Origin: Glebionis coronaria | Taxonomy: Eukaryota; Streptophyta; Magnoliopsida; Asterales; Asteraceae | Direction: 5' to 3' | Assembly (NCBI GenBank): GCA_025667525.1 | Contig: JANFOE010000583.1 | Coordinates: 620,001 to 684,000, forward strand | DNA: 64,000 bases | Shown here: piece by piece, positions 24,308 through 35,522 of the stretch | Position numbering within the stretch: the stretch's first letter is position 1 | Layout of the letters: each line of letters opens with the position of its first letter | The notes under the pieces: model-generated | What the model saw: the letters and a program-made list of their open reading frames with translations, nothing else | Databases searched by the model: none | Told to the model about the DNA's origin: nothing | Made by a program: the position numbers and the translations under genes

Positions 24308-24625
24308 TGTTGGAGCATAATTTGGCTGGGCCGGTCTGACGACACTCCTGGGCTGTTTGTCGTCTTCCCGAATCCTGAGTAATGCTGCAAACAAAGAAGA
24401 ACCGGTTAGACGTGGACCCGAGGCCGAAGCCCGGGGTCCACCTCTGACCGTAAAGTTAGTATCGGGTCGATATATTGTAAAAGAGGTGTAGTTATGAGAG
24501 ATAACCTGATGTAGAATGAGACCCCTAGCCTTGTTTATATAGTGCTAGGATTTCTTGAAGGATAAGTTAGGTGTATGTGGGCCGTGGGCCTGTCGGGCCG
24601 GGCGGGTACCGACTATACATCGACA
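24308..24625 (-). repeat. Element F 3' LTR
   Basis: 318 bp, TG...CA termini, contains a TATA-like TATATAGTGC region near 24535. Preceded by target duplication ACCAG. Confidence 0.9.
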
Positions 24626-24860
24626 TGTCCCCCAGTCTAGTATGATATGGTCATAATCATGTTATGCTAGACTTATTCATGTATCAAGCTTACTAAACAA
24701 CCGTGTGCATCTTGGTGCTAGGACATCCTCGTGGGTCGTCCGTAACATATGGCTCCACCCATAATGGGCTACTATTAGCGAAAAGATAATAGGCTGGGGT
24801 TACGAATAGTGAGCGTAGCCACTGTACGTCATCATGTCCCCCAGTCTAGTATGAGAGGTC
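24626..24860 (-). other. Element F polypurine tract and an internal duplicate
   Basis: ATGTCCCCCAGTCTAGTATGA follows the left LTR directly (24625 onwards). It recurs about 210 bp further in at 24834-24854 with the same flanking TATGA. Read minus both are AGACTGGGGGACAT. The outer copy is the expected polypurine tract; the inner copy may be a second priming site or a duplication relic. Confidence 0.65.
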
Positions 24861-25389
24861 GTCACCAAGGTTAGTAGATTGTACACCATATCCGCTACCT
24901 ATAAGCGTATCTACGTCGAAAAAATGGGGAACCTGTATGCGTAAGACGAGTGATTGAGCTAAAATGCATGGTTTCCCGCGATTAGACGGTAAGGACCCCG
25001 TAAGAAGAAAACATGTTCTATAGCCGGGGTAACACTGGCATCAGCAAGGTATAATTCTTGTTCATCGCTAACGTGAGGATGATAAGAAGGTTTTGCGAAG
25101 GTGGAGGTAGAACCCGTATGCTGCATCATGAATATTTGAAGGCGTACTTCTTATACCCACTAATGATGTAGCATAGTGCGAATATTGCATTCGGCTTAAG
25201 GCCAACATAAGACGTACTTCTGCGACAAGGTGATGCGGATATTACATCCGTCTTATGGCCATGACATTCGATAATAACTTCCAAAATTTTTTATGGCCTT
25301 TCCTGAACTAAACGTAGTTTATCAGGCTCCATCTAATTAAGTAAAAACGATATAAATTTTGGAAATTTACTCCGTAGTTGGGCCAAGTA

Positions 25390-26853
25390 ATTCGTCGCGG
25401 AAGGCGTGCTTCCACAGCAAAGATATGAGCCAACAGAAGGAGTACTTCCGCGGCAAAAAGAATAAGCCAGTGGAAGGAGTACCTCCACGGCGAAGGATAA
25501 TGAGCCAACGAAAGAAGTACTTTTGTGGTGAAAATAATGAGCCGGTGGAAGGAGTACATCCACGGCGAAGGATAATGAGCCAACGAAAGAAGTACTTTCG
25601 TGGCGAAAATAATGAGCCAATGGAAGGAGTACTTCCACGGTGAAGGATAATGGGCCAACGAAAGAAGTAATTTCGTGGCGAAAATAATGAGCCAATGGAA
25701 GGAGTACTTCCATGGCCAAGACAATGAGCCAACGGAAGGAGTACTTTCGTGGCGAAAAGAATGAGCCAGTGGAAGGAGTACTTCCACGGCAAACGACAAT
25801 GAGCCAACGAAATAAGTACTTTCGTGGCAAAAATAATGAGCCGATAGAAGGAGTACTTACACGGCGAAGGATAATGAGCCAACGAAAGAAGTACTTTCGT
25901 GGCGAAAATAATGAGCCGGTGGAAGGAGTACTTCCATGGCGAAAGATAATGAGCTAACGAAAGAAGTACTTTCATGGCCAAAATAATGAGCCGGTGGAAG
26001 GAGTACTTCCACGTCGAAGGATAATGAGCCAACAAAATAAGTACTTTCGTGGCGAAAATAATGAACCGGTGGAAGGAGTACTTCCACAGCGAAGGATAAT
26101 GAGCCAACGAAAGAAGTACTTTCGTGGCGAAAATAATGAGCAAATGGAAGGAGTACTTCCACAGCGAAGACAATGAGCCAACGGAAGGAGTACTTCTGTG
26201 GCGAAAATAATGAGCCAGTCGAAGGAGTACTTCCATGGCAAAGGACAATGAGCCAACGAAAGAAGTACTTTCGTGGCAAAAATAATGAGCCGATGGAAGG
26301 AGTACTTCCACGGCGAAGACAATGAGCCCGTGGAAGAGTACTTCCACGGTGAATGATAATGAGCACGTGGAAGATAACTTCCATGGCGAAAGATAATGAG
26401 CCCGTGGAAGAGTACTTCCACGGCTTCTGATAATGAGCACGTGGAAGAATACTTCCACGGTGAAAGATAATGAGCCCGTGGAAGAGTACTTCCACGGCGA
26501 AAGATAATTAGCCCGTGGAAGAGTACTTCCACGGCGGAAGATAATGAGCACGTGGAAGAATACTTCCACGGCGAAAGATAAAGAGCCCGTGGAAGAGTAC
26601 TTCCACGGCGAAAGATAATGAGCCCGTGGAAGAGTACTTCCACGGCGAAAGATAATGAGCACGTGGAAGAATTCTTCTACGGCGAATGATAATGAGCACG
26701 TGGAAGAATACTTCCACGGCGAAAGATAACGAGCACGTGGAAGAATTCTTCCACGTCGAATGATAATGAGCACGTGGAAGAATACTTCCACGACGAAAGA
26801 TAACGAGCACGTGGAAGAATTCTTCCACGGTGAATGATAATGAGCACGTGTAA
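25390..26853. repeat. Hairpin array, left block (about 39 units of 37-38 bp)
   Basis: Units such as GAGCCAACGAAAGAAGTACT-TTCGTGGCGAAAATAAT alternate with GGTGGAAGGAGTACTTCCAC-type units in 25430-26330. Then come CACGTGGAAGAATACTTCCACG-type units to 26850. Each unit is an inverted repeat around AGTA or AATA. Arms differ between unit types but stay complementary: ACGAAAG/CTTTCGT, GTGGAAG/CTTCCAC. The minus strand lacks stops in all three frames, giving open frames up to 474 codons (25367-26791). These read as repeats of hydrophobic and basic residues and are not regarded as genes. Confidence 0.85.
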
Positions 26854-29800
26854 TGTTGAGTATTTATGCAAGTTCGTTTTTCTCGAATCAAGACAAATTG
26901 AAAGTCCCACCAATATCATGTTAATAATTGTTTTTGGTTTTTACAAGATTATTTGGTACCCATGTCTATTTCAATCAAACACGTAAAAAGTGTAAAATAT
27001 TATATCTCTATATAACCGTAAAACAAATTGAAAATACCACAAAATTATCAAAAAGTACAAGTATTTAAAGCACAAGTGTAAAAATTACTAAAAATGTAAA
27101 TGAAATGAAAATATAAGGACTAAATGTGAAAATTCAGAAAGTATAGGGACTAGTTATGAAAACATGTAACAAACTATTCCAACAAACTAACAAATACCAA
27201 AACTGACTAACCAAAATTGTAACAAACCAAAATATAGGGACTTGTTAATGCAAAACCTAAAAAATTGTGATTAATAACCTGTTTAACAAAATTATGAAAT
27301 TTGGAGGACCAAAATACAATTAAAACACAACTTTTACCAAAAACGGGTATACAAAGTCTAATAAGCTCGTTTGAGCTAATTATCAAACCAAATCAACTCT
27401 AGTTTTTTCCAAAATGTTTAAAAATGAAAATGAGCTAGACCAGTCTAAGGAAATTGGTTAAAAGCCAGTAAAACTCGAATTAGCTTATTTCAATAAGCTC
27501 AAATTAAGCTCAAAGCTTATTCAGACATCCACTCTTGGATTTTCTTGTTTAAACTGATTAGACAAGTGACAAAAGGCTTGAAATGTCAATTAGATTTAAA
27601 AATCATCAAGAAAATAATCTGGAATTTCAAATAAGCCAAAACAACTTATTTTGACCAAGTTTGACCAAAATTTCCAAAAAGCTCAAATTCTAAAAATCTA
27701 TTCAGGAAATGTTTGCAAAAAAACTTTGTGAAAGAAAATTGGGTGTTTTATGAAGAGGATTAAGAGAACTGAGTATAACAGCCCACTTTTGATCATAGAA
27801 ACTTGCAAATGGTATAGTGCTTATTAAGCTTGTATCTCACTCAAATCAGAAAACTGTATTGTTTCCTTGTTAATCTTGATAGTTCATATGATAAGCTATA
27901 ATTGGGAGCAAAAAGCAGCTAAATCCATCCACTAACAAAGGAATAAGATGTAATCAAAAAGTGCTAGTTTGGACTGTTTAGTAAATGTTAAGTCTGACCC
28001 AAACTTTCAAAGGCTAATTGCCTGTTTGACCATAAAATTGACCACAAAACTTTGCAAATGCACTTGTATGAACCTATTGAGTGTAAAAGAGCTTAAAACA
28101 AAAAGTCTTAACAGCTAGCTTACAAAATTCAACTTTAACCAAACACTAGATAAAATCTGATATAGAAAATTTTCAAAGACTTTTTGAGCAAATGTTTGTG
28201 ACAGGTATTGTGACTTATCAGAACTTATTATGTGACTGAACTGAACTGGTTTAACTCCAAAAAGTAACAAGTTTACTAGGAAGAACACAAAGATGAATAC
28301 TGATGAATCTTGACTGATGTAAAGCAAATTTTATCAAACAAAACCTGAATTAAAAGCTATAGGACTACAAGTAAACTATCAGAACATCAAAATCACACCC
28401 CAAGTACAATAGCACAATCTCAATTCAGCAAGTAAGATCTACTTCTAGGAATTTAGCATGCAAACTCAGTTTAGAGGAATTTTAAGCTAGAAGGTGTTCC
28501 TTTTAGCTTGATGAATCCTTTGATGAAGTAGAGGTGCGCTGAGCTCTCTAATATCAGCTAACACACCATTAATCAACAACCATAATCCATCATCTCATCA
28601 TCTACAGCTACCAATCAATCACCCCTGCTACACTGCTACTTTTGCTATAAAATTGAACTGAAAACACGTCTGAACCTGCTACAAGCTTCCAAGTGACGTC
28701 AAACACATTCCATTGATCAATTATGATCAATAGAAACACAACAATAACAGGAATGAAGGATTATGAAGATATGAGCAGTAGAACTTGAGTGAAATGAAAA
28801 TGAATGTTCATTAATGGAGGAAAGGAGGTTACAGTTTGTTACAACTAACTAACTAACTCTCAAGTGGTTGTTAATCACTTGAGAGTAGTTGTCTACTAAC
28901 TAGCTAACTGAAATGAGGGAGAAATTAAGTAAGTGTGTGAAATTACACACACTAACTACATACACAAAATGAAACACTAAAGGGGTATTTATAGCAGTTG
29001 GGATGAAGTTTGTTGAAGGTAGGCGACGTGTTGGAGCGAATACAAGCTTCCACGTGCCCTTGTTTGGTCAATTAATGATAGCCGTTGAAGATCTAATTTG
29101 GGGCTTTTTGATGTAGTTACTTTTAGGTTAATTGAGTTGTAGGGTTGTGATCCTCTCTTGATTTGGAGTAGATTTCATGTTGAGAACTTTCTCTGATATG
29201 CACTCTAGCTTGATCTCATTCCTGGGTTCGTTTATGTTTGAATATGCCAGGTGTTGTGATGTTATTGGGTGAAAAAGGAGTTGTGGATCGTTATCCTCTT
29301 CTTGATTTATGATTGGTGGAAATAGGGTGAGTGGGATTTCACTTTACAGATTTGTTATTAAATGGTGTGGCGGCTGAGTGGGTGAGGTGGAAAATAAAGT
29401 GCAATCCGTGTGTATGAAATACTCACTTCCCATTGGTTGAAATGGCTATCACTTGGATTAATACCAAACTTGTGTAAAATTTGGCAAGAATAACCTCTTG
29501 ACTTGGCAGATTGTTAAATTGAGCTCCAAGTTTCATTTCTTTGCCACTTTTAGTTCTTCTAACTTCAAACTTGTTCAATAATCATTCTTTGACTTGTTTG
29601 ACCCGAGAGTTGACCAAATTTGAATTTGTTCTTGACTTTCTCATAATTTCCATTTTTGTCCCTCATATTTGAAAGTTGTCAAGAAAGGTCCTTTGTCTTT
29701 GTAAGGCTTGTCATTTTTCATCCACCTTTTGTCTTTTCTTCATCAATAAGGCTTGATTTCACTTGTTTGCTCCAAAATTGTATCTTTGTTACCTACACAA

Positions 29801-29916
29801 GCACAAACAACAAAACATACCATAATACTGTTTTTATGAATAAAAATTAGGTATTTTGCTTTGTGTTTTAGGGTGATTTGTGATGTTATTGATATTAGAT
29901 TTCACTCATATCAACA
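26854..29916 (-). mobile_element. Element G: probable solo LTR inside element F
   Basis: It splits the hairpin array. Termini TGTTGA...TCAACA; flanks TGTAA (26849-26853) and TGAAA (29917-29921), both one change from TGGAA in the array unit, so a decayed 5-bp duplication. 3063 bp, no ORF, no internal LTR pair. CTATAAATACC read minus (28984-28994) is a TATA box, suggesting minus orientation. General similarity in style to the family D LTR (phrases such as 'gggac' and 'cttcaagg' blocks near 29660 and 47700) suggests a related long gypsy LTR. A degraded element cannot be excluded. Confidence 0.6.
28851..28886. repeat. Hairpin in element G
   Basis: CTCTCAAGTG-GTTGTTAAT-CACTTGAGAG, a perfect 10-bp stem with 9-nt loop, about 110 bp from the TATA box on its transcribed (minus) upstream side. 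Role unknown. Confidence 0.55.
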
Positions 29917-30400
29917 TGAAAGAATACTTCCACGGTGAAAGATAACGAGCACGTGGAAGAATTCTTCCACGACGAATGATAATGAGCACGTGGAAGAATA
30001 CTTCCACGGCAAAAGATAATGAGCACGTGGAAGAATACTTTCACGGCGCATAAATAATCCAACGGAAGAGATACTTCCGTGGAAAAGGCATAGGCCAATG
30101 GAAGAAATACTTCCATGGTGCAAAAATAAGCGTGCGGAAGGAGTACTTCCGTGTCGAAGGAATAAGCCAATGGAAGAGATACTTCTATTGCGCAGAAATT
30201 AGCGCGCGGAAGGAGTACTTCCGCGTCGAAGGAATAAGCCAATGGAAAAGATACTTTCATGGTGGAGATATACGCACGCATAAGGAGTACTTCCGCGGCG
30301 AAGGAATAAGCCAATGGAAGAGATAATTCCATGGCAAAAGAATAAACCGATAGAAGGCGGACTTCTTCGGCAAAGGAATATATCCAAAGATACTTGCCTG
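29917..30400. repeat. Hairpin array, right block (about 12 units)
   Basis: It continues the array after element G with more diverse arms: ACGGAAG/CTTCCGT, ATGGAAG/CTTCCAT, GCGGAAG/CTTCCGC around GAGTA or AGATA. Spacers such as AATAAGCC are conserved. The array decays near 30390. Confidence 0.8.
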
Positions 30401-32089
30401 ACGTGCACATAAATAGTGGTATTATTATACCCTGGTAGCTCCCCAAGTTTAATGGTGCTACATTCGATTAGTAGTATTAAGCTTAATCAAGTATTCAAAA
30501 AATGACGGTCGCGTAGACCAACGCAGATGGACGTACCGTAAATGCAGCTAATATATGAAGTAGATCCGAACGCGTGGATAAATACGGATGGACGTGCCAT
30601 AACCGCGAATTGTCGCATAGTATAAGATGTATCTTAACTAACTTATGGGATGAGTTATTTCATTACATGCGGCGTACCGCTACTTAAGGACGGTCAAAGT
30701 TTTGACAAATATGTTGTTAGACGTGCACAGTGTGTCATTCGCAAGTCCATCATGAGTCATGTGGTTTGCGTAACTTACTAAAACGTCTTGATAGAAAGGT
30801 GTCTAACAAGGATACATGATCCATGATCGTTGGGTTTGCAACCCTCTTACACGACAAGTTGAATTATTAGGTTCACGCAATCCTCTTATTCCGCATGGGA
30901 ACGATAAGTACATGTACGCCCGTAGGCTAAAGATGTTCGAAACGTGCACACAAGTGCGGATGGACATACCATGACAGCGGATGACAAATAAAATATATTA
31001 TTTAAAAAAAATATATGTAATATATCTCACTGATTTAAAAGATATATATATATCTTTTATAGATAAATAATATCATAATATATCATAACCAAATTTAAAA
31101 GATAAATAATATCTTGTAATTATTTAATTGATATGTGTAATATCCTTTATTAATATAAACAATATACCTGAACATGCGGATTAATTGCGGAAGACGCGGC
31201 TCATGATCGTAGTGAAAAAATAGAATATCACCAAACATATAGATGAGCACGACTGGACATTCCATGACCGCGAATAAAAAATAATAGAAAATATGTCAAA
31301 ACGTGTGGATTATCACGCAAGGACGGCGAATATGACCGCAAAAAATAAAATAAAAAATACATCCGAGAATACTAACAACGCGGATGGAGGGAACCGAACC
31401 TCGCGAATAAAATATTCGTTCATACCTTTACATCGAATGATTTATCTTTTATTTTTTTATTTTATTAAGTGTTGCGATCCTTACCCCTTGATTTAATTGT
31501 TATCATATTTAACGATAAAATATTGGCAAAATATTTGTTTCCCTTCTTTTTAGCATACATGCACATAGGGAATAATAAAGCCATGTATTAGCAAAAGATT
31601 TACTTTCATCCTTAAAAATAAGATATTTTCTTCATTATGCTATTAACAAAAAATAAGAAAAATATATGTGCCGTAAACATCAATCATAGTAGCGAAATTG
31701 AAGTATACAATTAACAATAGTATGTACATGATGACTTCAAACATTAACAATAGTTAAAATATGTTTAGCCTGTGGCGCCACAAACGTGTAAAAACTATAT
31801 GAGTTTGTTTATGTCATAGTTTATTCTTTATAATTGTGGAGAATGATAGATCACATAGTAGTTATGATATACATGCAAAAGCTATGAATTTTACTCCATG
31901 TTTTTCAGACATAATTAAAGAAAAGAAAGCATAATAATAGCTTATATACGGAATGTGATATTATGATATCTATGTATTGCATGTCATGGAAAAGTAGAGC
32001 AAAAGTGATATATGCGAAGACTTACAGATCAGTGTGAGAAAAAAGAATGAACGGGCACGTGAAAGAACACGAATCATAGTTCAGTCGAG
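30401..32089 (-). other. Element F leader-side non-coding region
   Basis: Contains several copies of a GATGGACRTRCCRTRA-type word (30526, 30590, 30969 and weaker 31250), an AT-rich stretch with ATATATCTTTTA words (30990-31160), and no ORF above chance. On the minus strand it directly follows the primer site. Confidence 0.5.
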
Positions 32090-32107
32090 TCCCACGGATG
32101 GCGCCAA
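32090..32107 (-). other. Element F primer-binding site
   Basis: Read minus: TTGGCGCCATCCGTGGGA, two bases inside the right LTR. TTGGCGCCRTCYGTGGGA is a familiar primer-site context in plant gypsy elements. I do not assign the tRNA with confidence. Confidence 0.7.
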
Positions 32108-32109
32108 CT

Positions 32110-32429
32110 TGTTGGAGCATAATTTGGTTGGGCCGGTCTTACGACACTCCTGGGCCGTTTGTCGTCTTCTCGAATCCTGAGTAATGCTGCAAACAAAAAA
32201 GAACCGGTTAGACGTAGACCCTAGGCCAGAGCCCCAGGGTCCACCTCCGACGGTCAAGTTAGTATTAGGTCGATATATTGTAAAAGAGGTGTAGTTGTGA
32301 GAGATAACCTGATGTAGAATGAGACCCCTAGCCTTGTTTATATAGTGCTAGGGTTTCTTGAAGGATAAGTTAGGTGTGTGTGGGCCGTGGGCCTGTCGGG
32401 CCGGGCCGAGTACCGACTATACGTCGACA
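32110..32429 (-). repeat. Element F 5' LTR
   Basis: 320 bp partner of 24308-24625, followed by the second copy of the target duplication ACCAG. Confidence 0.9.
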
Positions 32430-33270
32430 ACCAGTGTCACCTAGTTATGGAGGTACCATAACCATAACACTGGAGGCACCAGTGTTATGACTTCCCCACG
32501 ACGAAGTGATTGCTCGTGGCATCCCTTTACAGTTTTGGCCATTATATTATAATTATCATGTGGGGCGTACGGGTGCATCCTAGTTACACGTTTTACTAGT
32601 ATTACCAGAGTGAAAGCGATGTATGCCTTGCATCCTTCACTAGGAGTTGATCCCTCCTACCCAAACTAATTAATTAGAGGCAACCCCTCTAATTGCATGA
32701 CGAGGTCTCCCCTTCAAGTATTCATGCACGGTGGAACCTCATGACCTATATGGGCTATTGGCTAATTAATACATATTTTTATATAAATACATAAGTCTTT
32801 TCAAACTATAAACCAGTTTTATGAACATGTTTCCAGGTTACTTAGGACTTATACATTTCCGCTGTTACTTAGTATTTCATGCTTATATTATTTATTCTAT
32901 GCTTGTATATCCGTGCACTGAGCGTTATGCTCATCCGTTTTCTTTTCATGTTCCCAAACGGCAGGTACTCAGGGACGATCGTAGGCTTTGACAGTACGTG
33001 CATACGGATGGATGCTATCCGGCCTTCATTTACTTATGCACTTTCATACTTTACATTCAGTACTTTATTTCACTTCTTTGGACATTGTTTAGTCCTTTTC
33101 CATTTCAGTACTTATTATTGTGTGTGATGAGCTTATACTTGGAATACCGATATTTGTTTCCGGTATTTCCATTCATTGTTATTTAATGTTTTTAAGACAT
33201 TTACCTTGTACGCTTTGATGACACGCCATAATCACGCGTGACAATCTATTTACCAAAATGGGGTGTTACA
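32430..33270 (+). repeat. Element E 5' LTR, right part
   Basis: It resumes the LTR sequence after element F and ends GGGGTGTTACA at 33270, four bases before the primer site. The LTR thus totals about 3.0 kb. ORFs within (32879-33186) are incidental. Confidence 0.8.
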
Positions 33271-33274
33271 ATTA

Positions 33275-33286
33275 TGGTATCAGAGC
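33275..33286 (+). other. Element E primer-binding site (tRNA-Met)
   Basis: TGGTATCAGAGC is the canonical complement of the initiator tRNA-Met 3' end, four bases after the LTR. Confidence 0.92.
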
Positions 33287-34450
33287 CCAAGGCTTCGACC
33301 TGTAGGCTCTCAAAACATGACCTGTGATTAGTAGGTTGTCACTATGGTCTTCCTAGAACTGACAGTTTGTTTTCATGCATTTATATCATATGTCATTGTC
33401 GCAGGAATTTTGACTAAGTAATGGTTGGTATAGGACTGGTCGTATTTAGTCGCATGTGATTTTTATCTATCGTGTTGTTTTGATGAACCGACCCATCGGC
33501 GTTCATCTTCGTCTTGTCATTTTGTTTAGGTGAACCGACCCAAAGGCGTTCACCTAAACCCATGTGATTACATCATCATGCATTCATACATTGTTTTCAT
33601 GCATAAAATTATTTCTCATGATTTATTGGCATAAATTTTTTTTCAATTATATATATTATGTTTTTATTAGTTTGATCATGCATTTTGTTTTATACTGTCA
33701 GATGGTTCTCACACACGAGCAGGAACAACTCAATGCAGCAGTTCAAGTTACGATGCAGGGCATGCTTCCTCAACTAAGGAATGAAATCAGGGTCGAGGTG
33801 CAAGCTGCCAACAATCAGCACCATCATCCTAATCCTCCTCCTCCTCCTCCAGCTACACTGATCATTTGGTTGGAGCGATTCAACAAGCAACGTCCTCGAT
33901 CCTTCGAGAAGACTGATAGCCTCAATGAGGCTGAGAGCTGGCTAGCTCATATCGAGAAGATATTTGATGCAATGGGCTGTGACCCTGTCTTCAAGGCAAG
34001 GTTGGCCTGTTATAAGTTTGAAGGTCACGTGCTTGGATGGTCGAAGTCAGTGAAGCAGTCTGAGGGAGGTGACAATTGGGTGGCTGGATTGACTTGGGCT
34101 CAATTCAGGGAGTTGGTGATGGGATAGTTCTTCCCCAAGGCTGAGCAGGATAAGCTAAAGAGGGAGTACCACGAGATTAGGCAGAGAGCTGGGGAGAACA
34201 TCAACCAGTTCATGCAACGCTTTCTTCGTTTGGCTGGTTTTCTTGGCGCAGCAGCAGGTACTGCCGAAGAGCAAGCATACCTCTTTCGTTGGGCTCTTCG
34301 TACATCGGTCGCCAATAACTTGGTCTATGCTACCTTCAACACAGTGGCACAGGTAGCTGATGCAGCACGTAAGTTGGAGAGGCTGTAGGAGAGAGATGAG
34401 ATTGGTGAGGCAGAGAGACCCGAGAAGAGGTATATGTTCGTCACTCAGCG

Positions 34451-34516
34451 GTGATCATTTATATTCATTCAGTACTATCCAAATATTTATCTTTATCTAT
34501 AAATTGCAACTTTCAG
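34451..34516 (+). other. Candidate intron 1 in element E gag
   Basis: 66 bp, GTGATC...TTTCAG, AT-rich, contains in-frame TGA. Exons join as CG|G. Confidence 0.6.
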
Positions 34517-34666
34517 GCAGAAGACTGTGGACCGGTCTTAACCGGCTACTCAGCAGCAACCTACTCAGCACAAGGGTAACATTCAGACCTAAGACCGTTC
34601 TGCTACGTATAGGCGAGGCGGTAATGATAATTACCGTAACAACGCTGGCAACTCCAACAACACCAG

Positions 34667-34740
34667 GTCCCTAAACGTACTCATTTCTTATGTTACATGC
34701 TTATAATTCATAATTTTGACACTTCAACATCTTCTACCAG
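34667..34740 (+). other. Candidate intron 2 in element E gag
   Basis: 74 bp, GTCCCT...TACCAG, AT-rich relative to the flanking Asn/Gln-rich coding. Exons join as AG|T. Confidence 0.6.
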
Positions 34741-34805
34741 TAATCATGGAAACGGAAGGGAGCAGGACCGCAGAGGTTCACAGCCCAACCGTATATCTAT
34801 CACTG

Positions 34806-34893
34806 GTAATATGTCTTACAATTTTCTGAATTGTCCTATTTGTACCCATAAACCATGTCTCATGTATACTTTTCTGAACAAGATCCCAGCCAG
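34806..34893 (+). other. Candidate intron 3 in element E gag
   Basis: 88 bp, GTAATA...AGCCAG. Exons join as G|CA and restore the frame that reads into the zinc motifs. An alternative acceptor at 34889 would shift the frame. Confidence 0.6.
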
Positions 34894-35090
34894 CAAGGGC
34901 ACCTGTTGGAGGGTATACTCACCCTCTTTACACTACCTGCAACCGTAGGCACCCAGGGCCATGTCGCCGTGACAACGATGCTTGCTTCAAGTGTGGCATG
35001 ACAGGTCATCGCATGAAGGACTGCCGCAAGGGTGAGATAGAGGTCACATCTGGACATGCCGACTCCAAGCCACCTCCTACTACTAGACGG

Positions 35091-35522
35091 GTGTACATGA
35101 CCTCGCGTGATCAGGCCAACAAGTCTACAGGTACCATCACTAGAATCTTGTATATGTATGGTCAAGCTGCATGTGTTTTATTTGACACGGGTGCTACTCA
35201 CTCGGTCATTTCTACTGCTTATGTTAAGAATGTTAGGATATCCCCTATGCCATTAGAGAATGTATTAAACATTTCCACGCCCTTAAGAGACTTTGTACGC
35301 ATAACCCATGGGTACAAGAGTCTTCCCCTAGAGTTTGACGATATGATTCGTCTAGTTGATGCACTTCCATTGGATATGTGCGATTTTGACATGATATTAG
35401 GCATGGACTGGCTATCCAAACATCATGCCACCATTAACTGCCATTCATATCGGGTTATCTTCGGTGATGTAAATGCACCAGAGTACATTCACAACGGTTT
35501 CATACCCGGAAGGTCTGTATAA
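35091..35522 (+). pseudogene. Chromovirus protease
   Basis: The retroviral-type aspartic protease active site FDTGATHSVIS is intact at about 35179-35212, followed by the flap and ILGMDWLSKHHA. The frame closes at TAA 35520-35522 and reopens in the same frame toward RT. Here the lost codon looks like Lys (AAA to TAA), unlike most stops in this element. Confidence 0.85.

Larger units (their letters stand above)
24308..32429 (-). mobile_element. Element F: coding-free LTR element with hairpin array
   Basis: LTRs 24308-24625 (318 bp) and 32110-32429 (320 bp), TGTTGGAGC...CGACA, differ by about 7 percent. Target duplication ACCAG is exact (24303-24307, 32430-32434). The primer site next to the right LTR and the purine tract next to the left LTR give minus orientation. 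The interior (5.0 kb of its own plus inserted G) has no gag, protease, RT or integrase. About a third of it is a tandem array of hairpins. It must be mobilised in trans. Confidence 0.88.
33702..35090 (+). pseudogene. gag: Chromovirus gag with three intron-like segments
   Basis: ATG at 33702 opens with MVLTHEQEQLNAAVQ; the capsid-type region (WLERFNKQRPRSFEKT, ESWLAHIEKIF) follows. In-frame TAG stops at 34125 and 34386, both where Gln is plausible. The NC part is split by 34451-34516, 34667-34740 and 34806-34893, each starting GT and ending AG. If these are removed, the frame stays continuous (phases 2, 2, 1) to the zinc region CNRRHPGPC and the knuckle CFKCGMTGHRMKDC near 34980-35025, and into the protease. 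Two TAA stops (34539, 34590) in the second exon are also Gln-like positions. Without removal, a TGA stops translation at 34452. Confidence 0.8.

Noticed and set aside
25367..26791. 474-codon and other long minus-strand open frames
   Set aside because: They run through the hairpin array. All three minus frames are open because the unit lacks stops on that strand, and the unit length is not a multiple of three. No domain.
25390..26850. CRISPR-like array
   Set aside because: Regular repeats but no unique spacers, and a plant genomic context. It is a tandem hairpin satellite in an LTR element.
33564..33701. N-terminal extension of element E gag
   Set aside because: Hydrophobic and AT-rich, upstream of the ATG at 33702 that begins the typical gag sequence.
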